A stretch of 64,000 nt of DNA from Harmonia axyridis (GCF_914767665.1 NC_059504.1:20276501-20340500); one strand, 5' to 3'; counted from the first letter of the stretch, positions 31,294 to 44,657 are shown. Notes: generated by a model not told the origin, from the letters alone. Translations and numbers: made by a program.

Positions 31294-34200
31294 TTATTTA
31301 TTCTTTATCAGCATGTGTCTTCGTGATACCCTTCCACAAAACATGCCCACTACGAAAATGGATCCAATCATCATAAAAATGACTAAATAAAAATAATGCT
31401 TCGAAGGGGAAGTCACAACTTGGTAGTAAAGTTGATGAAGATTTTCAGGTGGAGCAACCTGAAAATGATATTGATGCATAAATTAGTATAAAACACAAAA
31501 TAACAAACTCTTGTAAACAAATTGGCCAGGGTTTTTTTCTGTTATAATTACCTGAGCTGCATTTTCATACATTTCCAATCTTTTGGACAACATATCCCGG
31601 CAATCTGTAGATAATTTCTTCGGAGAGTTCTCTTTCAATGTCTTCAAACATCTTATATCTGAAAAGTAAAACGATTCTTAATATGAAGTTCAAATTCACA
31701 AGTTCAATTATATGCTTTACAGTATGTAGATATATGGCTATATAGCAGCAAGCTTCCCATATTCTTGAGTATAATACTGACGCAATCCCTGGTTATGCCT
31801 TTCATGTCAATTTAGAGGCCTAATTTCGAATATGGCCTTGTATATCGCCGAGAATTTCAGAGCGGTTACTAGAGGTTTTCAATGTTTCGGGTAACCTGCT
31901 TCGTATTTAAGGACCGCTTGACACTTGTCAATGGTCAACTAAATTTTTCATTGACAGAATTTTGGAGGTTATAAATGGTTGATCCTTTTTTAATTTGTAA
32001 ATAACTAATAGTTATTAATGGCTCTGAAGGGTATTTGTTTCATAATTAAAATTATAAAGTTTTTGAGTGTTAAAAGTTATGGAAAATATTCATAAACAAT
32101 AATCTGAAAATTAAAATGACAACTACCAACCCGAGTGGGCGTGGTTACCGAACTTAACCAGAATAAAAGTTCGGTTGTTCCGCTGACAGATAACTTACCG
32201 AATTTTGAGGAATTTGACATATACGGGCCACCAACTTACTAACTATAGTAACCAAGGTGATATACGGACCATACCCTTCATGTCTTTTTCTGAGCTGAAT
32301 GATAAAACAAGAATTGAAATTATAAAACGCATTACTTATAACTTACTCCTTCCTCATTTCAATTTTCACGTCAAAGAGATAAAAAATGTGTTGATCAACT
32401 TGTAATTTGACATTTCCAGGAGAAAAGTTTTGTTGAATTCATACCTGACACAGGCTTCAAAAACAGGCCTGAAGGCATGTGTATTTCAAGCACGAACCGT
32501 CTCGCTCAGAAGTAAACACCAAAAAGATATAGTGTATTAAAAGGTTTATCATGTTTACAAAAACTAATTTCTAAAAGATATACTCACGCCGGCCGTTCCC
32601 TTGAGGAATTTCACCACAAAATTTGATCAAATCTACTGAACACGCCTGTTGCAACGGCGGATCCACTTGGATATCAGCTTGAGATTCTTCTATCATATTC
32701 GCAACTTCATTCTGACACATTGGTGTTGGTATTTTTTTAGCTATAAGTGCTTTCTTCAAGCATTCTTCGATATTATCGTGTTCACCCAATATGCACACTG
32801 TATCCAATTCTGTTTTGCAGACTGCTCTCAGAAGTGGATTGAGGTTGATATCTAGAGCCTTGAAATTGGTGAAAGTTTTTAGTCTGATTGGAATACAATC
32901 ATGTTTGATTCATCAGAAATTTAAATACAGCATTTGTCTAACAGAGGCATAGGAAAGTCTGGATAGAAAAACATAAAACTTAAAACATAGTTTACCCTAT
33001 ATTTTTAAAATGTAGGATGGAGATATCAGAATTAGAGATCATCAGAAAAAGGAAGAATAATAGTAATAATATAATATTAATAGTAATAATAATGATCATT
33101 CTTTTAGGGTCTAACACTTTTAATATCCATGAATGGAACGAAGAGCATCCTAAGAACAGTGGAGATGAAAATTCTGAAAAACATTAAGATCTATTTGTAA
33201 AGTGAAAGATATAGTGAGATGGGAAAGAGAAGAAGAAATTGGCGAGACCACGTAAAACGAATGGACTAGCGTACATTGGTAAGGGTGGAAAACCAGCAGG
33301 CCGAAATACATTAGGAAGACCACACAAAAGATGAAAAGATAGTTGGAGTTCTATCTTCCAGGAAGCCGGACCTTAAAGTGGTAGCAACAAACAGACCTTA
33401 ACATCTACTAGAAGAAGAAGAAGACTTTTAATCGCCCTGATAATTCTGAAACTCATGTACAGTCCATTCAGGAATTATTGACATCCCGGGTGGCTGTGGA
33501 AAATCGAAATTAAGTTGGTACTGGCGCATTCAGTAACATTTTGAATTGCAGATTTCGGGTTGGCATTGGAAATGTCATTGACAGGAGGTTAGATTGTTCA
33601 GTTTGTTTGTGTTTTGGTTTTGTTCCAAGAAATTTTGAAACTGAAAAGTTGTATCAATTTCAAACACACATTGATCAATTTATTCGAATCTTTCTAACAG
33701 TACTGTTTTAAAAAATAAGGCAAGTCATTACAGCCTGGATTATTAGTGGAAGAAAACCTATGCAATACGATTTCACCTTCGAAGAATCATTGAATGATTG
33801 TTATATCAGTCTGGATAAAATTTGACTAAAAGGCATCTGGATTTTAATAAGTCAAAGACAACATTACATAAAATTAATTGGTTACAAGTTCAAAACAGTT
33901 AATAAAAAGAAAATTCTTAATGATATACAGAAAAATATAATAAGTTGAGTACGATTTCATGGTGAATACAGAGAATAATTGCAGCAAAATGTGAAATTCA
34001 TTTATCTGGAGGAAACTTGAATATTTGAAAATGGCAGTCTTATTCAACAGTGAACTCTAGTAAGAAAACAAAAAGTTTTTCAAGTATATTCAAGGGTAAA
34101 AGTAGAAGGAGCACTATTTATAATGCTCGATTGATGGATTTTTACCTGGATGTTTTGTTTTGGCAGTGGTGATCATGAGGATTATATAAATCTATGAAGG

Positions 34201-37200
34201 GAGAATTATTTTATAATTTGGTTGCCAAATTAATATCTTTTCAGCAGATATTTGGAATAATGTGTTCTCAAATGATGAATTTCAAAAATTCATGGAGCAT
34301 GACTGAAGTTATATTATCAAGCTATATGAAAAAGATCTGTAAACGAAGTCTTGGCATTGCATATATAGTTTATTTCTTTTCTATTTTGAAATTAAGTATT
34401 GTTATACCTGATTTTTATTCTTCAATGAGTAATCCATATATCTAATAAACTTTAATTGCTTTATAGAATTTTTACTGAGTATTCAATTGAAAAATATATT
34501 CAGAAGAGTAAATTTAAGAATTTCTTTACCTTTCAACCACTTAATGATAATAAAAGAATGCAATAAAATTTCAAAATGATTCATGTAATTTAATTGTAAA
34601 TAGTATAAAAACATTTCAATAAAAAAAAGAAAACTTGAGTGTACAAATAGTATCTATATTTTTCATACAAGTTTATCAATCATTCATGTCATGAACAGTT
34701 TCAATAAATAGTGACTTTAGAAAGTAATTTACACATCGACTGATAAATTGGTTCCAATTTTGAAAGTTACAGTACAACTGTGATGTTAAAAATCTTCATA
34801 TACTAAATGGATTATTTGAATTTTATTTCTGTCTTATTATGATATTGCTCTTTCATTCACTTAGCTACACTATTTAAATTTATCAACCAGTTTTTTCTGT
34901 TTTCTTCACCAGTTTAGACACCACAGTTAAAATGATCCATATGAGTTATATGATTAGAATTTTGCAAGTAGGATGGTATCCAGTGCCCATCAAGAATGCA
35001 ACAATTATTGAAGAGCCTTTGGTGAAAAGGAATATGCATATTTAAATGATATTTAATGGGATCATCCATTGGTGATTCTTTAAGGAATTGATATCTCTTC
35101 ATTGGATTTCCTTGAAATGTGATATCATTCCAATATATTCACATTATAGAACCTGAATTCCATTTTATAAAATCATGACTGTATGCGCCCCTTCGTAATT
35201 TAGAAAATTTGGGATCTTTGGAATAGAAAAATTATGAAAATAATATAAACTGATTATTTCTATGATGGATCATAGCAATTTTTAGTGATATTTTTGTAAC
35301 TAGAAATAAAGCCGCGACTAGACGTTCATGGCCTACTTCGATGTCAATAATTCCTGAATGGACTGTATGTAATCCTTTTCAGTGTAATTGTTGCATAACC
35401 TAGACAGTTGAACATATTAACTGATGTTCTTGAAATTGCTTTTTATATTACCCAACAGAATAATAAACTTGTTTCATTTACATACTTGTTCTCTCAGAAT
35501 ATGAGCCATCTCCTTTTCGCATTTTTCCGAGAGTTTGAATTCCTTGAATGCTTTCTTGAGACAATCCATTGTGTTATTATAAAAGCCTGCATCATGTTTC
35601 ACAACTTTCTTACATAACTTATTCATATCTGTTTTACAATGTTCTTGGAGAGATGGATTCAGGTTATAATTAGTATCTTGCTCAACCATTCTGTGTAGAA
35701 CGATGATACGGCACTTCTTATTAAAGCCTGGTTCGTCTTTATTTTTCTAAAAAAGAAAATACTATTATACCATAAAGATGCATCTTTAAATAGTTTATGT
35801 AGGCTATGATTAAAATAGAATTTGCCATTTTCTTTGATGAAGAGTGTTTTACTAGAAAACTATAGGACCCAAATAGAAAATTACAAGCTTTTCAATTTAA
35901 AACCTTATAATGCGTCATATAAATTTCAAATATTAAATTTGACTATTTTATTACATGCTTTTAAATGAGGATATATCTAAATATCTTTATTTCGGTTGCA
36001 CAATATTATTGAATAACAATTTCTGGTAGATATATTAATGAAATCAGGTATTTACTTTCAAACATTCAAGAACATTGTCCTTGTCATGATGTGGACAGAA
36101 GATATTTATGGTATCGGCACACATAGTCATCAATGCATAATCGACAGAATTATCTGAAATTTCTTGTTTCTTAATTTTAAACACTTCCTTCTCACATTTT
36201 TCTGATAGTCTTTTGAAGACTGACTGTAGACATTCTAATACCTAAAACAAAACAAAAAATCATAGGGAAAAGTATTATAGAGTAATATCAGTCAATGAGT
36301 TCTGAAGTTATTTATTGTCTAATCAAAAGATGCTGAATAGGAGGTTACAAAAATTGTTTGCGAGGGTATTTAACCACAGGCGAGAAAAAAAAAAAGAACT
36401 TTTTTTTCTGATTATACACCACTGCTGAAATTTCATTATTGCTAAAAAAAAACTCAAAAGAAATATGGACCTAATATAACCTGCACTTTGGCTTGAGAGT
36501 CAGCAATAACTTTCATTTCATCTTGATTGCATGGTATAAAAATAAAATTTTAATTCTTCTGTTTTCTTCTTCGCCTGTATGTGTATACAGATAACGAAGC
36601 TACCTTGAGCCAGTTCCTCATTTGATATTTAGGAATTTAATAATATGAAAGGTACTTAATTTACATTCACTTTTTCAACTTCAATAGATAAAAAGTTGAA
36701 ATATCAACTTAAACAAAATTATTTTTGAAAAACTATTCAAAGTGATATTTTTATATCTCATAAATAGAGGTTCCTTAATTTTAAAGTTCCACCACAAAGC
36801 TTCCTTTCATCAATTCATAAATTAAGAAAATATAAATAACGACCGTTAACAAACATGTAAAATAGTGGCAAATACTAAATTGTAGCATGATAAGCGCCAC
36901 AACTACAGTTCTTAGTTTTCTTTCCCGATATGTAAAAAGAGAGAAGATCTTGACAAAATTACATAATAGAATGAAGGATATTATATAAGTTATTTGGATG
37001 CTCAATGGATCTTTATCACTGAAAAAATTAGATATACTTATCAAATATATGTCATGTTACCAAAACAACACTGCACCATGATTGTATTCATCTTACGTTA
37101 AACACATGATAAAAATCAACTCTACAGAATTTATGAAATTTCATAAAAAAATATGATTTGAAAATTCTAACCTGCGCATTTCCATGTTCAATTTTGGGGC

Positions 37201-40200
37201 AGAAAGTTTGAATATCTTGTTCACAAGCAGCCTTCAACTTTGGAGTGAAATCAATATTTTCCCTCTGCTGAAATAATTGGGCTTTTACTTGTTGTCTACA
37301 TTCTTTAGGTATTACACTCCTTTCTCCTTTTATGGTATCATTTGTGATTTTTTCGCTCAAACACCGTATCACATCAACAAAAGATTTTGGATTTGGACAA
37401 AATCTCATGGCATGCTTTTTGCAAGCAGCCTTGAACTTGTAAGAATATTTATAGTTTTTCAAAGAAATTATTTGGAAATGTTCTATACTAGCTCTACAGG
37501 CAGGTTTTTCTTTGATTACAGGATCATTTTTATGGGCTATAAGACAGTCCATTTTTTCACCTTCATCTCTTTTGAAATCACATAACTGTTTCAATTGGTG
37601 TCTACAATGACTCATAATATAATGGTTCAATTCTACATTCCTGCCTTCAATTTCGGTGAACATTTCGACTGCTTTTTGGCATCTTTCAGAAAGATTATCC
37701 AAATTTTTCTGCAAACACATCATTTCCTCTCCTTTTTTAGTTTTATCATAGCAAAATTCTGATAAATCTTCCAAGCAGGGTTCTTCTATTTCTGGGTATA
37801 AATCTACACTCTGTGCCCTTTGTCTCATAACTCTTTTAACTTCTTGCAGACAATTTCTACTCAATTGGAGATGTTGGTTATCTTCAAGATAAGCATATCT
37901 GAAAAAAATTAATGATTATAGACATATAATAGAGAAAGACCACTGATATCGGTGTACTGTAACAAGGAGAGAAGAGTTAATGGGAAAACATTGGTTTCGA
38001 GAATTGATTATGTGCGTGTTTTCTCATGGTAATAATTGATTCTTAAATGATTTACTAAGTACGTAAATAATGGTTTTAACGTAATCACCTTCCTCGGTGG
38101 CTTAGTGGTAGAGTGCTGGACAAGCGATTCGGAGGTGCGGGTTCAAGTCCCGCTCGAAGAGGTACTTTTTCCAGAATTGAAAAATTGTTTGATAGCCATG
38201 AAATGGTTTCAAATGGATTTACTTAGTGTTTGTTGTAATTCTTGTGCTAATTTCACAACTAATTAACAATATCAAATATGCCTGCTTCAAGTGTAGCTTA
38301 TAATTGTTTTGTTAGATCTAAAAAAGGGTTGGACGTGAATTGTCATGGGTAAGCAGAGATTATCGTTTATTTTCTTGAAAAATTTACAGGTTTCTGAAAA
38401 TGAAGTGCTGAGACAAATGGGTGATGTAATAATGAGGAAAAACTTAAAAACTTCTGCCACAGCCGTAAAATGTATTGTAATCACTTTAAAACAGAGGACT
38501 ATTACATCAATCCCTATGAAGCGAAAGTTTCGCAGGAAGGAGCCATAAAATTATGATATTCAGTACATGTGTTACTACAATGATAATTAATACTATACAG
38601 CAAATGCCCACCCTTCATAGATCTGAAGTTATGATAAAGGGAAAATAATAAACCCTTGTATAAAATTCGCCGCACTTCTTTACACCTCCAGAGTAAAGGA
38701 AGATGTATACTATTGCAACGTAAACCTGAAATATCCTCCTTTGATACAAAAAGTACCACTTTCTTAACCAATAACACTCAATATTTTCTCAGTCTATTTC
38801 TCAAAAATATTTGGGCTATTTTTCTACAGAAAACATATATAAAATTTTAAGAATTTCATAAATGTTCTTTTGTAAGTATTATTTATCCCAAATTTTGGAT
38901 TCGCTAAAGTTTAGTTACACTTGTAGCTACATGATATAAAATATAAATTCAATCATCTTAAATATTTTTTATATACTGAACTTTCTGAAAACTCTGGAGT
39001 AGAAAATGAAAAAATATCTTCTTTCAGATAGGACTCAATGAAATTCATGAAAATCTGTCACATACAGTTCCTAAATGTGATCCATTTAGCTATTTCGATA
39101 CTCTTCCCATCCAAAAACTCAATATTTCTAAAAAAAAAAATTAAAAAACGCGTTATTCCTATAGCTAATTCGTATCTTTTGCCATTAATTATTATCCTTC
39201 ACAACAGCTCTCTGAAAAGCATTGTAGAAGTCACATAAGAGCCAGTCCATGTCATTATACAGGGTGATTCACCGGGATGGCCTATTAGACGTTTATGGAA
39301 AACTAATCATAAGTTATCCAAGTTTTTTCTGTTTTCAGGAAGTCACAGACTACTCCACACAGTGAGGATTGCGGTTTTTCCCCATTTAAGTTTCTTCCTC
39401 AATAACTCTTGAACTTGAACTATTCATTTTAGTTATACGGTTTGCCTAAGTAACCCCCACTATTTTTGTACATAGAATCTACTGAAATAATGAAAAATAT
39501 AGGTTCTAATTTGAAAATCTTGATTTTCGATGAATTTGAGTTGTCCTAGTTCATGATCTTTTTATGAACACCTTGTGCATTTTTGGTCTAAACCGCAGTC
39601 TTATAATATAATAATAATAGTATTTGCAGAATCAAAAAAGAAAAAATTTTGCGAAATTGTAATTTACGTAACAAGTCCGGAAAATATGGTTTTTTTGGAC
39701 GAATAGACAAAATTCCAGGACTCGCTTACGCTCGTCCTGGAAGTCTGTGAGTCCAAAAAAACCATTTTCGGGCGTGTTGCGTACAATATTTTTTCGGCAA
39801 CCATGTAAAATAACACTGTCGCTGCTGCTTTCCATATTTTATTGCGATTGCGATCAAAAAACATGCAAAGTTTTGACAACTAATTTCATATGAACTGTCA
39901 GGCGATATCTCGGTTGCTATGGATTCTATGATTCTTTTCCGGCCTAGTCCGGGAAGTACGTACTTTCAGGACTAGGCCGGGAAATGCTACTTTCTCAGAG
40001 GAGAAGCAACCGTCCGGGAAGTGCTCACTTCCCGGACGGTTGCCGAAAAAAAGCTTTTTCTGCCGAAAAATTCAACTAAATGTGAATTCCCTTCGCCACC
40101 ATTAACTCATGAACCATTGGGTTTTTACCCAATGTATGGCATATTGCCGAAATTGCTATCTTATGATGCAATAATAAACTGGGTGTGCTATTTGATTTGA

Positions 40201-42876
40201 ACTGAGGAAGTAGTAGTCTGTTTCAGGTTTAATCGGAAGTTGTAGAGATCTGAAAATATTTTAGGGAGAAAGATCATTGTCTCAAACCCCAATATGCAAA
40301 TTTTCAGCTCAAAATTATGATTATTTTTTCATAAACGTCTAATAGGCCATCTTGGTGAATTACCCTCTATGTATGTCTATGTGATTATCAAGATTAAATT
40401 ATTCCTGTGTTCAATTGCAATTCATTTTCGGTTCTACAATAGATTTCAATGCCAATCAACAAGTTAATTGGTAAATCAACCCACAGTTAGTGAATCATCA
40501 ATAGATTTACATACTATCCCTGTTATGTTAAAATTACATTATAATGGTATATTACCTGTAGAGACATGGTAGGACTTGGCTGTCAAGTGAAGGATTAATC
40601 TCATTAGCCCATGATCGACTAGCATGACAAATGTTGATGGCATGATCTTTACATGCCCTATAGAGTTGAGGATCTAGCTTAAAATCTCTTGAGACAAAAT
40701 ACTGAATTTGCATCAAAGCATCTTCGCAAGTATCTAACATATGTTCATCACCGATATTGTCCATAAGACATGACATAACCCTGGCATCGCCGCCTTTAAT
40801 ATCTCTACAAAGAGTTTGTACTACTGGAAAACAAGCTTGGTATAAAACAGGATCAACTCTCCAATCTTCACCTGCATCTGTTTCTCTAACCAATTGCTCC
40901 AACTGTAAAAAAAAATTATATCTAAATTCATTACTTATCTGAAATTCACGAAATACTATATTGGAGTTTTTTAAAAACAACATTTATTTAATTAACAACA
41001 AAAATAAATATATTGTGTTTGCGATCATACAAAACAAAGCAATAAAAATATAGAGAAAGATCCCTGGGCCAAAAGATGTCACTTATATTCTTATCAACAA
41101 AATTTTAGCATCAGACAGTATTTTTTTATATTGTGAAGGACTCGATTCTTGCTAATTTGAATTGTAGGCCGAATTAGAGATATCAGGCGTTAGAAGTACA
41201 TTTATTGTGTTAATTTCTCTTGAATTCTGTCTGATAATTTTTATGTATATAGCACACAATTTAATCAAAATTTGCTAATCTGTATCAACATAGGACAAAT
41301 TTCATATAAAATAACTTATCCTGGCTTAGGAAAAAATACCTGATATCTCTAAATTAGCCCATTAGCCAAACACTACACATTTTGTTAATAAGAAAATAAG
41401 TAACATATGGCTGCCTTTGGATCATGGACTAATAGTTTTTCAGAAAAATAGGACTGCTAAACAATGCTTCAATATGGAAGTATCAATGAAGTAGTTATTT
41501 TAATACATAGTAAAAGTAATCTTCAAACTTTTAAAAATAATTTACTACCTCACATTCAACTTCAACAAAGTCACAAAGCTCCCACCACCAATTTAATTGA
41601 TGATCTACAGCCACATTTCAGAACTAAATATTAATAGGGTGTTAAGAACATTCATATTAGAGAAATTGAACAAAAAATTACTAATAATAATACTATTGTA
41701 ACTCCTACATACAGCTCTAACACAGGTATTTGAAATTTTCCTCTTGGTGTGCTTAGATATTCTAGCATTTTCCATTAGACAATGAATAGTTTTTCCTCCA
41801 ATTTCCACTCCAAAACATAATGTTTTTATTTCCAACTTACAGTCAGTTACAATTTCAGGAGAGAGCCTATAATCTGCCATCAGCATTTTTCGATGCTCCA
41901 ACATTTCTTTTTCACAATCGTGATCTAACTTACTTCCATTTTTGTGAACACCCTCTAAGCACAAAAGTATTTGAGCTAAACGAATTGTTTTGTCATTTGA
42001 CGTTTGTTTACGACAATGGGTCCTCCTTATATCTTCTCTACAAGCCCTCATCAAGCCTTTGCTTATTTTGTAATCTTGGGAAATTAATTTTTGTCTTCTA
42101 AATAAGTTTGCAATACACAAAGATGATAATTTAGCCTGATCTACTTGCATTAAACATTGAAAAACTCTCCCACCTCCAGCTATGAATTGAGAGCAATACC
42201 TCAAATGATCCTCTTTGCAAGCTATATATAATTCATGATCCATTTTAATATTAGTTGCTTGTATTTCAGCAAGGTTGAGCACTTCTTTTTTACAGGAATT
42301 ACTGATATTTTGAATATTCATCTGAAGACATACAACTGTTTGTGCTTGGGATAAACTGTAAGTATCTATTCGACCACATCTAAGTTTTTGAATATCTTCT
42401 GTACACTCGTTTATAAAAGAAGGAATTAGACGAAAATCTTGAAATACTATATTTTCTAAGTGGCCAACAGCTTTGAAACAGTCATCTTCATGAATATTTT
42501 CTTTGTTATCCACAACACATTTTAAATAAAAACTATCTTCTTTCAACTTACAATTCAACTGAGAAAAATCATTTCTACAATGAGGTTCTAATAATTTGAA
42601 TACATTATCATTTGAAATAAGTTCTCTTTCTCGATCCCATATTAAATGCTGGCACTCTAGAGTTAAATTTGCTAACTGAACTGGGCTCAAATTTTGTACA
42701 CATTCTAGAGTCCCTATATCACTAAAGGGACCTTGGTCAATATTATTACTATCACAATATTTCACCAATTGAGAGCAGACTGGTTCTTCCAAAATGAGCT
42801 TTCTCTCTTTTTGACTTGGCAATTTTCCAAGTGATGTGGTTATACATAATATGAAAGTGAGAGTTGAAAAAATCAT
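31294..42876 (-). CDS. GLG1: Golgi apparatus protein 1 (cysteine-rich FGF receptor / ESL-1 / MG-160), eight exons
   Basis: Exons in sense order: 42876-41713, 40902-40556, 37898-37172, 36241-36056, 35746-35486, 32858-32588, 31658-31552 and 31458-31294. All have GT-AG borders and compatible phases, giving 1075 residues. A signal peptide (MIFSTLTFILCITTSLG) is followed by repeated Cys_rich_FGFR modules, recognisable by patterns such as ACKEDHLRYC..GGGRVFQCLM, YQACFPVVQTLC..GDARVMSCLM, ACEQDIQTFCPKIEHGNAQV and VCKTELDTVC. The C-terminus has VAPPENLHQLYYQVVTSPSK, one membrane span (HYFYLVIFMMIGSIFVVGMF) and a short basic tail (CGRVSRRHMLIKNK), as in vertebrate GLG1. The protein is a type I Golgi membrane protein that binds FGFs and other ligands. 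The gene looks intact; the N-terminal modules have several possible N-glycosylation sites. Confidence 0.95.
33100..33427 (+). pseudogene. LINE 3' fragment with GAA-rich tail (GLG1 intron 5)
   Basis: The plus strand reads RRNWRDHVKRMD..LVRV, then LGRPHKRxKDSW..FQEAG with stops. This is the zinc-finger-like C-terminal end common to RTE-type and related endonuclease-RT proteins. It ends AGAAGAAGAAGAAG, a typical tail. It is 5' truncated and frameshifted. Confidence 0.55.
33460..35365. mobile_element. Orphan TIR element in GLG1 intron 5
   Basis: About 27-bp inverted ends start CAGTCCATTCAGGAATTATT (33460) and end with the inverse at 35365, flanked by TA (33458-33459 and 35366-35367). The 1.9-kb interior is AT-rich and I recognise no transposase in it. 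The ends fit a TA-targeting DNA transposon, non-autonomous; the superfamily is not assigned. Confidence 0.75.
36242..37171. other. GLG1 intron 3
   Basis: AT-rich intron. An 87-codon hydrophobic minus-strand frame at 36781-37044 lies in it but is not needed for the GLG1 product and has no recognised relatives. The exons on either side join seamlessly without it. Confidence 0.6.
38091..38162 (+). tRNA. tRNA-like sequence, probably a tRNA pseudogene (anticodon AGC)
   Basis: A 72-base cloverleaf can be drawn. The acceptor arm TCCTCGG/TCGAAGA has one C-A mismatch at the third pair. Box A reads TGGCTTAGTGGT, the anticodon stem is CTGGA/TTCGG, the T arm GCGGG-TTCAAGT-CCCGC is perfect, and a G follows in the discriminator position. 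A T5 tract at 38166-38170 would terminate Pol III. The anticodon loop CAAGCGA has A at position 33, where U is universal, and the G3-U70 identity pair of tRNA-Ala is absent. It lies antisense in GLG1 intron 2. It may be a pseudogene or a SINE head. Confidence 0.6.
39260..40368. mobile_element. Fold-back type element in GLG1 intron 2
   Basis: Ends CAGGGTGATTCACCGGGATG (39260) and the inverse (..CATC.TGGTGAATTACCCTC to 40368), flanked by TA. Both ends carry GGCCTATTAGACGTTTATG. The inner sequence of the left half matches the element at 53618-54430. A smaller hairpin-bearing insert occupies about 39640-40060. Confidence 0.8.
39789..40051. mobile_element. Small MITE with GC-rich hairpins inside the 39260 fold-back
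   Basis: TTTTTTCGGCAACC and its inverse GGTTGCCGAAAAAA bound about 260 bases. Inside are two short palindromes, GGCCTAGTCC..GGACTAGGCC and CCGTCCGGGAAGTG..CACTTCCCGGACGG. The GC-rich stems stand out against the AT-rich surroundings. The same insert is not present in the related element at 53618. Confidence 0.6.
40903..41712. other. GLG1: GLG1 intron 1
   Basis: AT-rich intron of 810 bp. No other feature is seen. Confidence 0.7.
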
Positions 42877-44020
42877 GGCTAGAGTTTCAATTTATCAGAT
42901 ATATTCTTAAATGGACATCAAGAATTTTTCTGGCATCACATTGCACAAACTGAAACTGCAGTCGAACACATCAACACAGAAATTTCATATTTTACTATGC
43001 TGTTCTCATGTAATTCCTTTTGGAAGATTATTTTAACTCCTTGACTAATTGTTTTTCCTATTCAATATTCACTATTAGGAGCCGGCGTAAACAAATGAGA
43101 TATAGGGCACTTCAGCCTGCCGTCAGTTAGCAGCTGTCAACAATGCAGTAGTTGCAGGATAACCTCAGAGGATAGGGATAACCAAACTCCAAAGAGCTAT
43201 TAATCTATAGACCAAAGATTAATCTTTGCTATAGACCTTGCCTTTGAGTATAGAATACCTATTTTTATTTATTACTAGTTATTTTATACTCAAAGATACC
43301 GGCAGGTGAGGCAGAGCAGAAGGCAGAACTTGCGAGGAATCATTAACGGTCTACACGTACAGGATAACACTTGTCTTGTAAAACAGACACACACACCTTT
43401 TAAATACATTATTGTGATAATATTTGTTAGAATATTCACCGATTTAATTAATGTTTTCTCATACATTGCACAACAAAGCAACTTTTCCTTTCTAATCAGG
43501 AAATAATTTAATTGAATGCTACTTAGAAAATTCTGAAGTCTGAACTAGCCGTGTTCTAGGAGGTTTTTTCACCTGATGTTTCGTTTGCAACTAGACATAG
43601 TCAGGGGTTTCTAAGAATCTAAGTTGTAAATTCTTCACTAAAAGCTAAGAGGTTACTCCGAACCGATTGTTGTTGGATGGTATGGCAACTATACTTTCTT
43701 TTGTTTTGCAAGAGCTCCACGCATTCGTTTGGGATGGTAGTACGAACAGCCATGATGTAAGATTCTTTATGATGAAAGCCCACAGCCCCACAACCCACAT
43801 CCAAAAATATTGGGCACTAAATGAATAAGCTGATTGCTGAATATGAGAAAAAGAAAATTAAGATTATTCTGTGAGCAATGAATAACCATAACCTCATTGA
43901 AAAAAATAATTTTGTTCGTGTTCAAATAAGTCATTTTGAAAATTTGGTAGAACAAGAACTTCTCTAACTTCTCTATTCATAGACTGTTTTTTTTTTTCAA
44001 TTTAACTCTTATTTAAAAAC
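42877..44020. promoter_or_regulatory. Shared upstream region of divergent GLG1 and ITPA
   Basis: The two genes start 1.1 kb apart and point away from each other, so both promoters must lie here. I cannot name core elements. On the minus strand 43619-43804 holds a short open frame (ending HTIQQQSVRSNLLAFSEEFTT) followed by CTAGTTGCAAACGAAACATC, which looks like the end of a mobile element rather than a host gene. Confidence 0.4.
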
Positions 44021-44657
44021 ATGAAACGTAGTCTTACTTTTGTAACAGGGAATGCTAAAAAATTGGAAGAATTGAAACAGATACTTGGATCGTCTTTCCC
44101 CATAGATATTATAAGCTCTAAGATTGATTTACCGGAGTTACAAGGAGAGATAGATGAAATTTGTAAAAAAAAATGTTTGGAAGCTAGTTCAATGGTGAAA
44201 GGTCCAGTAATTGTAGAAGATACGTGTCTCTGTTTCAATGCTCTCAAAGGATTACCTGGTCCATATATTAAATGGTTTTTAGGTAACCTAGGACCAGAAG
44301 GGTTATTTCGACTTCTTGCAGGTTTTGACGACAAAACTGCACAAGCTATATGTACTTTTGCATATCATTCAGGTAAAACATCAATATAAACTAACTCGTT
44401 CAAGATGCATTCGATTATATTATTCAGGTAATGCACTTGAAGAAGTTGTATTATTCAAAGGAATTACTGATGGTACGATTGTAAATCCAAGGGGGTCTAG
44501 AGAGTTTGGATGGGATCCTTGTTTTCAACCTGAAGGCTTTAACCAAACTTATGCTGAAATGCCAAAAGAAGAGAAAAATAAAATATCTCACAGATTTAAG
44601 GCTTTAGATTTACTTAGAAATTATTTCACCAAAGAATCAAATGTAATTAAAATCTGA
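44021..44657 (+). CDS. ITPA: Inosine triphosphate pyrophosphatase (ITPase), two exons
   Basis: Exon 1 is 44021-44372, the intron 55 bp (GTAAAA...ATTCAG) and exon 2 44428-44657, giving 193 residues against 194 in human. Diagnostic motifs: FVTGNAKKLEELKQIL at the N-terminus, the acidic site VEDTCLCFNAL, GLPGPYIKWFL, FGWDPCFQPEG, TYAEMPKEEKN and SHRFKALDLL. The enzyme hydrolyses ITP, dITP and XTP to monophosphates and keeps deaminated purines out of nucleic acids; it acts in the cytosol and needs magnesium. The ATG at 44021 aligns with the family start. The gene looks intact. Confidence 0.97.

Noticed and set aside
36781..37044. Hydrophobic 87-residue minus-strand frame as a membrane protein gene
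   Set aside because: It lies in GLG1 intron 3, is AT-rich, has no recognisable motif, and the exons join perfectly without it.
43619..43804. Minus-strand 61-residue frame in the GLG1/ITPA intergenic region as a host gene
   Set aside because: It is followed by sequence that looks like a mobile-element end and has no recognisable domain; kept only as a note in the promoter region.
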